Positions 61,375-64,000 of a stretch of DNA of 64,000 bases are shown piece after piece (within the stretch, counting starts at the first letter, position 1; every line of letters begins with the position of its first letter). Position numbers and translations under genes: made by a program. Under the pieces are notes generated by a model. That model did no database searches. It saw only the letters and a list, made by a program, of their open reading frames with translations, and was not told the origin of the DNA. This DNA is from Halomonas sp. 25-S5 (GTDB taxonomy: Bacteria > Pseudomonadota > Gammaproteobacteria > Pseudomonadales > Halomonadaceae), in assembly GCF_029889845.1 (NCBI RefSeq), contig NZ_JARANV010000013.1, forward strand, positions 1-64,000, in the 5' to 3' direction.

Positions 61375-62529
61375 ATGACTCCCTTTGATGACGGCAACCT
61401 CACACCGTTGAATGACGATATCATCAGCGAAGACGCCATGCGGGCGATCATGCTGGAGGCTGCACCCTCCGACGAGCTTATTGGCATGACGACGGCTGCT
61501 GGAACCACGGAATACATCGAGAATGATCAAGCGTGGCTCAACGAATTGATTGCGGTCGATAAGAAACTCAAGGCCTGCTGCGTTGAGACCCGTTACCTGG
61601 ATGTGTCCATGCTGGCCCAGCCGGTTGCGTACAATAGCGATAGCTATGCACTACGAGGCGACCCACTGCTCGACACTCTTATTGAAGCCTTCGTGGAGCT
61701 CGAGGAAATTTTTAATCGTTCATCGATTGGCCAGCTTTACCGTCCCAGTCCATACGCTGAAAGCTTTCTATGTTCTTTCAGGGGTTGTGTATTCCTGCAC
61801 ACCTGCATCGATACCGACATGCCCTTCATGTCTTGGACCGATGCCGAGAGCACGGTGAGCGATCTCAACAACCGGCTACGGAACTGGCGGGCTTACATAT
61901 GGACCAAAAACTTCAAATACCAGTGCAATAAGGGCTATAGAAACAGTCGAGAAAATCGAAACAGCATGAATGGGTGGGTTAGCGATTTATTTCAAGTGAA
62001 CGCCTACCTCCAGGTGATACGAGTTGACGTTGGCTACCGGAAAGAGATCGCGACCAGTGTTCCGTACGCGTTTGCCAATGACCACCGTGCGAAGCTGTGT
62101 AAAGCCATTCATTACCACCCGATATTTAAGCACATCATAGGCTATGCTTGGAAGCTGGAGTGGGGGAAAAGCAGAGGGTTTCACTACCACCTGCTGTTCT
62201 TCTTCGATGCATCAAAAGTTAAGAGAGATGTGATACGAGCTCAATGGATCGGCGAACTCTGGAGCAAGGCAATCACAAATGGAGATGGCACCTACTACAA
62301 CTGCAATTTCAATGCTGAAAAAAAATACCGCTACAACGCACTCGGAAAAATGAGTTATTACGATGCTGAAAAGCGCGTAGGCCTCCAATACCTTATCAAT
62401 TACCTGACCAAGGTCGATGAGTACGCCTCTTTAGCGGTTTCGGGTAAGACCTTCTTTCATAGCAGGACACCACAATTACCCAATGGGCCGTGCCGCGGAC
62501 GGCCTCGTGAGTATCAGTCGGTATTTTAA
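61375..62529 (+). CDS. inovirus Gp2-like (YagK/YfjJ family) HUH protein
   Basis: A 384-residue protein of the family related to filamentous-phage Gp2. The replication-initiator-like core carries the metal motif H270-Y-H272 in RGFHYHLLFFFD, preceded by YAWKLEWGKS, and a tyrosine-rich helix after it (YDAEKRVGLQYLINYLTKVD) that should hold the nucleophile. HUH enzymes nick DNA at a hairpin and start rolling-circle replication or transfer. Lower GC than the neighbours. The ATG at 61375 follows a long AT-rich gap with paired hairpins. It is the likely replication or processing enzyme of the element. Confidence 0.8.
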   Translation: MTPFDDGNLTPLNDDIISEDAMRAIMLEAAPSDELIGMTTAAGTTEYIENDQAWLNELIAVDKKLKACCVETRYLDVSMLAQPVAYNSDSYALRGDPLLDTLIEAFVELEEIFNRSSIGQLYRPSPYAESFLCSFRGCVFLHTCIDTDMPFMSWTDAESTVSDLNNRLRNWRAYIWTKNFKYQCNKGYRNSRENRNSMNGWVSDLFQVNAYLQVIRVDVGYRKEIATSVPYAFANDHRAKLCKAIHYHPIFKHIIGYAWKLEWGKSRGFHYHLLFFFDASKVKRDVIRAQWIGELWSKAITNGDGTYYNCNFNAEKKYRYNALGKMSYYDAEKRVGLQYLINYLTKVDEYASLAVSGKTFFHSRTPQLPNGPCRGRPREYQSVF

Positions 62530-62683
62530 GGCGCCGTGCCACGTCACATTTTTACTTCCCGGGACTCCGTCAGCCACGGACTCACTAGGTCATAACCCCC
62601 GAAAATTGGGAGTTATTCGCCCACGCCTATGGTATGGCACGACATTGCCGTCGTGCCTTACCCAAACCCAACAGGAGTTCATC

Positions 62684-63115
62684 ATGACAGAAAGCTTTGC
62701 CGATCGCTGGGTACGCGACTTCGAAGCTAACCACCCTGAGAAAGCCAGAGCAAGATATACAACTTCCTCACCACTCGGCTCGTCACTTCCCTCGCCAGCG
62801 TGTCCAGCGCGACCAAGGGTGGCAACGACCTCTGCTCTACCGCCCTCTAGGAGTGGTGAGCCGTGGGATGCACAAACGTTCTCACCGACACCCCGGCCCG
62901 CCATACTTCCTGCTTGTCAAAACGCTCAGGCCATCGTCCAGGCGGCGATTGCGCTGCGCCATGATGGAGGGCTCACGCAAGCGGAGTTCGCCTGCCGGTT
63001 AGGGATCAACGTACGTACCTGGCAAGAGTGGGAGCAGGGTCGACGGCTGCCTTCGGGGGTCGGCCATGCCCTGCTCAGACAGTGGGTAGAGACCCACCAA
63101 AGCGATGGAGATTGA
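62684..63115 (+). CDS. XRE-family helix-turn-helix regulator
   Basis: A 143-residue protein. The first about 80 residues are low-complexity Ser/Pro-rich. The C-terminus has a clear HTH (IALRHDGGLTQAEFACRLGI, then VRTWQEWEQGRRLPSG), the layout of short antitoxin-like XRE regulators. The ATG at 62684 has AGGAG upstream. It is 155 bp after the Gp2-like gene in the same direction and may control the element's replication genes. The HTH is certain; the target is not. Confidence 0.8.
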   Translation: MTESFADRWVRDFEANHPEKARARYTTSSPLGSSLPSPACPARPRVATTSALPPSRSGEPWDAQTFSPTPRPAILPACQNAQAIVQAAIALRHDGGLTQAEFACRLGINVRTWQEWEQGRRLPSGVGHALLRQWVETHQSDGD

Positions 63116-63237
63116 GACATCGAGGTGGAATATAAGCCAACATGGGCACCAAAAGATACCGGTTTGCATGTTTTTTGATTTTCTAAAGGCACAATGTCTA
63201 GCCTTGTACCTGTCCTCAGACTCTCGTTAGCCCATTG

Positions 63238-64000
63238 CTACTGCTGGCGAGACGCATCGCATGAGGCACGCCAGCGCCCATAGGGACCACGTTTCTCGAG
63301 AGGTACGAGCTGAATCCCGAAAGTCTCGAGCAAGGCCCGGCTCTGCTTGAACTTGGCCGCCAACCCTCGGGATGTGGCAGGCCAGGCACCTGATGGATCA
63401 GGTTCAGGGCGATAACCATCGAGCAACGCAAGCCAATCCTTGACTGTGGCCTCTATCTGTCCATCATCCGACTCATCGATGACACTCTTCACTGCCATTG
63501 CGATAGGATTCTCCTCCAGCTCATAATCACGACGACTTTGCTGGTTAGCCCGAAATTGTTGCCAGAATTCGTCAGTCTCTCGACCCAGTGCACCTGCCAC
63601 CAACACACCTATCCGGCATAGGTCTCGCAAACCGCCATAGCGGTCGAATTGCCGATCATTTTCAACATGGCTCCAGAATTGGTTAACATGACCAAATACT
63701 CGGAGCAGGCCGTGAAAGATGGTTGCCTCCGCCATGTTGGGGGCTAGCTCAGGACGACCATGCGTGGATCCACTTTCCCCACTACAGATCTCTATACTTA
63801 GGGTGGAGTCTGCCAGAGGTGCATAGGTCGCCACACTCTCAACACTGTTGAGCATGACTGGACAGCGGACATTAATATCCACACCCGTTCGTTTGTCTTT
63901 GGTTCGCCATTCCACCACCTTACCTTGCATGAGGGTGAGCAGACCTTTCTGTTGTGTATCAGACAGCTTATCAACTTGATGGAAGCTCAGCAGATAATGG
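63238..64000 (-). CDS. C-terminal part of a DUF3987-like protein, cut by the right edge
   Basis: The frame is open from the window edge to the stop at 63238, giving 253 residues of C-terminus. A start at 63930 exists, but the frame continues unbroken upstream to 64000 (FHQVDKLSDTQQKGLLTLMQ), so the real start is outside. The visible part reads TLMQGKVVEWRTKDKRTGVD, INVRCPVMLNSVE, then helical sequence. These resemble the end of DUF3987/DnaB-like helicase or primase-associated proteins of integrative elements. The family call is tentative because the ATPase core is not in view. Confidence 0.5.
   Translation of the reverse strand, partial: HYLLSFHQVDKLSDTQQKGLLTLMQGKVVEWRTKDKRTGVDINVRCPVMLNSVESVATYAPLADSTLSIEICSGESGSTHGRPELAPNMAEATIFHGLLRVFGHVNQFWSHVENDRQFDRYGGLRDLCRIGVLVAGALGRETDEFWQQFRANQQSRRDYELEENPIAMAVKSVIDESDDGQIEATVKDWLALLDGYRPEPDPSGAWPATSRGLAAKFKQSRALLETFGIQLVPLEKRGPYGRWRASCDASRQQ

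Noticed and set aside
14730..64000. CRISPR array or cas genes in the island
   Set aside because: No regularly spaced repeats and no Cas-like protein were seen; the helicases present belong to other systems.

Overview
This is a GC-rich stretch of gammaproteobacterial chromosome. The threonine dehydratase, ChaC, eukaryote-like isocitrate dehydrogenase, TauD and YdhR-type genes look most like Halomonadaceae, but that placement is an impression from protein sequence and not a measurement. The window splits into an ordinary chromosomal part (1 to about 11 kb) and a long accessory region (about 11.3 to 64 kb).

Left part. A minus-strand operon carries an ABC substrate-binding protein, an ABC ATPase, a threonine-synthase-like PLP enzyme and a translationally coupled 46-aa ORF. 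It runs towards a gene cut by the left edge, and it is divergent from a TauD-type dioxygenase. This looks like uptake and use of an organosulfonate or similar compound. It is followed by ChaC, threonine dehydratase and isocitrate dehydrogenase on the plus strand, a diguanylate cyclase with a small secreted partner on the minus strand, then YdhR and a rhodanese. Strong hairpins sit at the gene ends.

Junction (11.3-15.2 kb). An IS1380-type transposase remnant is fused in frame to the start of a DUF7662-like gene. Next come an AbiEi/AbiEii type IV toxin-antitoxin pair with a palindrome at its start codon, a decayed tyrosine recombinase, and the 3' half of a tRNA-Met(CAT). The tRNA half is an attachment-site scar. 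Its orientation puts a further island to its right, so at least two elements seem to have used the same tRNA.

Defence island (15.2-50.5 kb). It holds a GIY-YIG/DUF4041 membrane-anchored protein, a TPR protein, and an 855-aa membrane protein with a PD-(D/E)xK-like site. A five-gene type III restriction-type block follows: Res, AlbA_2 ATP-binding protein, Mod, DUF4391, helicase. Then come DUF4236, a frameshifted metallophosphoesterase, an ADP-ribosylglycohydrolase with an apparent ATT start, several unknown or broken genes, and a three-gene helicase/PLD/unknown operon. The island ends with a NERD-helicase, a DUF2201-like metallopeptidase and a WYL regulator. A stub of a second WYL gene lies at 39.1 kb.

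Modification cluster (50.7-57.0 kb). Four tightly overlapping plus-strand genes encode an SDR epimerase, a glycosyltransferase fused to a radical-SAM/SPASM enzyme, WG repeats fused to a methyltransferase, and a histidine phosphatase fused to a nucleotidyltransferase. They are followed by the first 14 codons of what looks like dihydrofolate reductase. This is the best candidate in the window for an undescribed system. The helicase/PLD/414-aa operon is second.

Mobile-element core (57.2-64 kb). RadC, a YqaJ exonuclease, an ERF annealing protein, DUF932, a zinc-ribbon/glycine-rich protein, an inovirus Gp2-like HUH protein, an XRE regulator and a partial gene at the right edge form the recombination/replication module of an integrative element. 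A recurring unit of GC-rich stem-loop plus CTATGCCGTG lies upstream of three of these genes.
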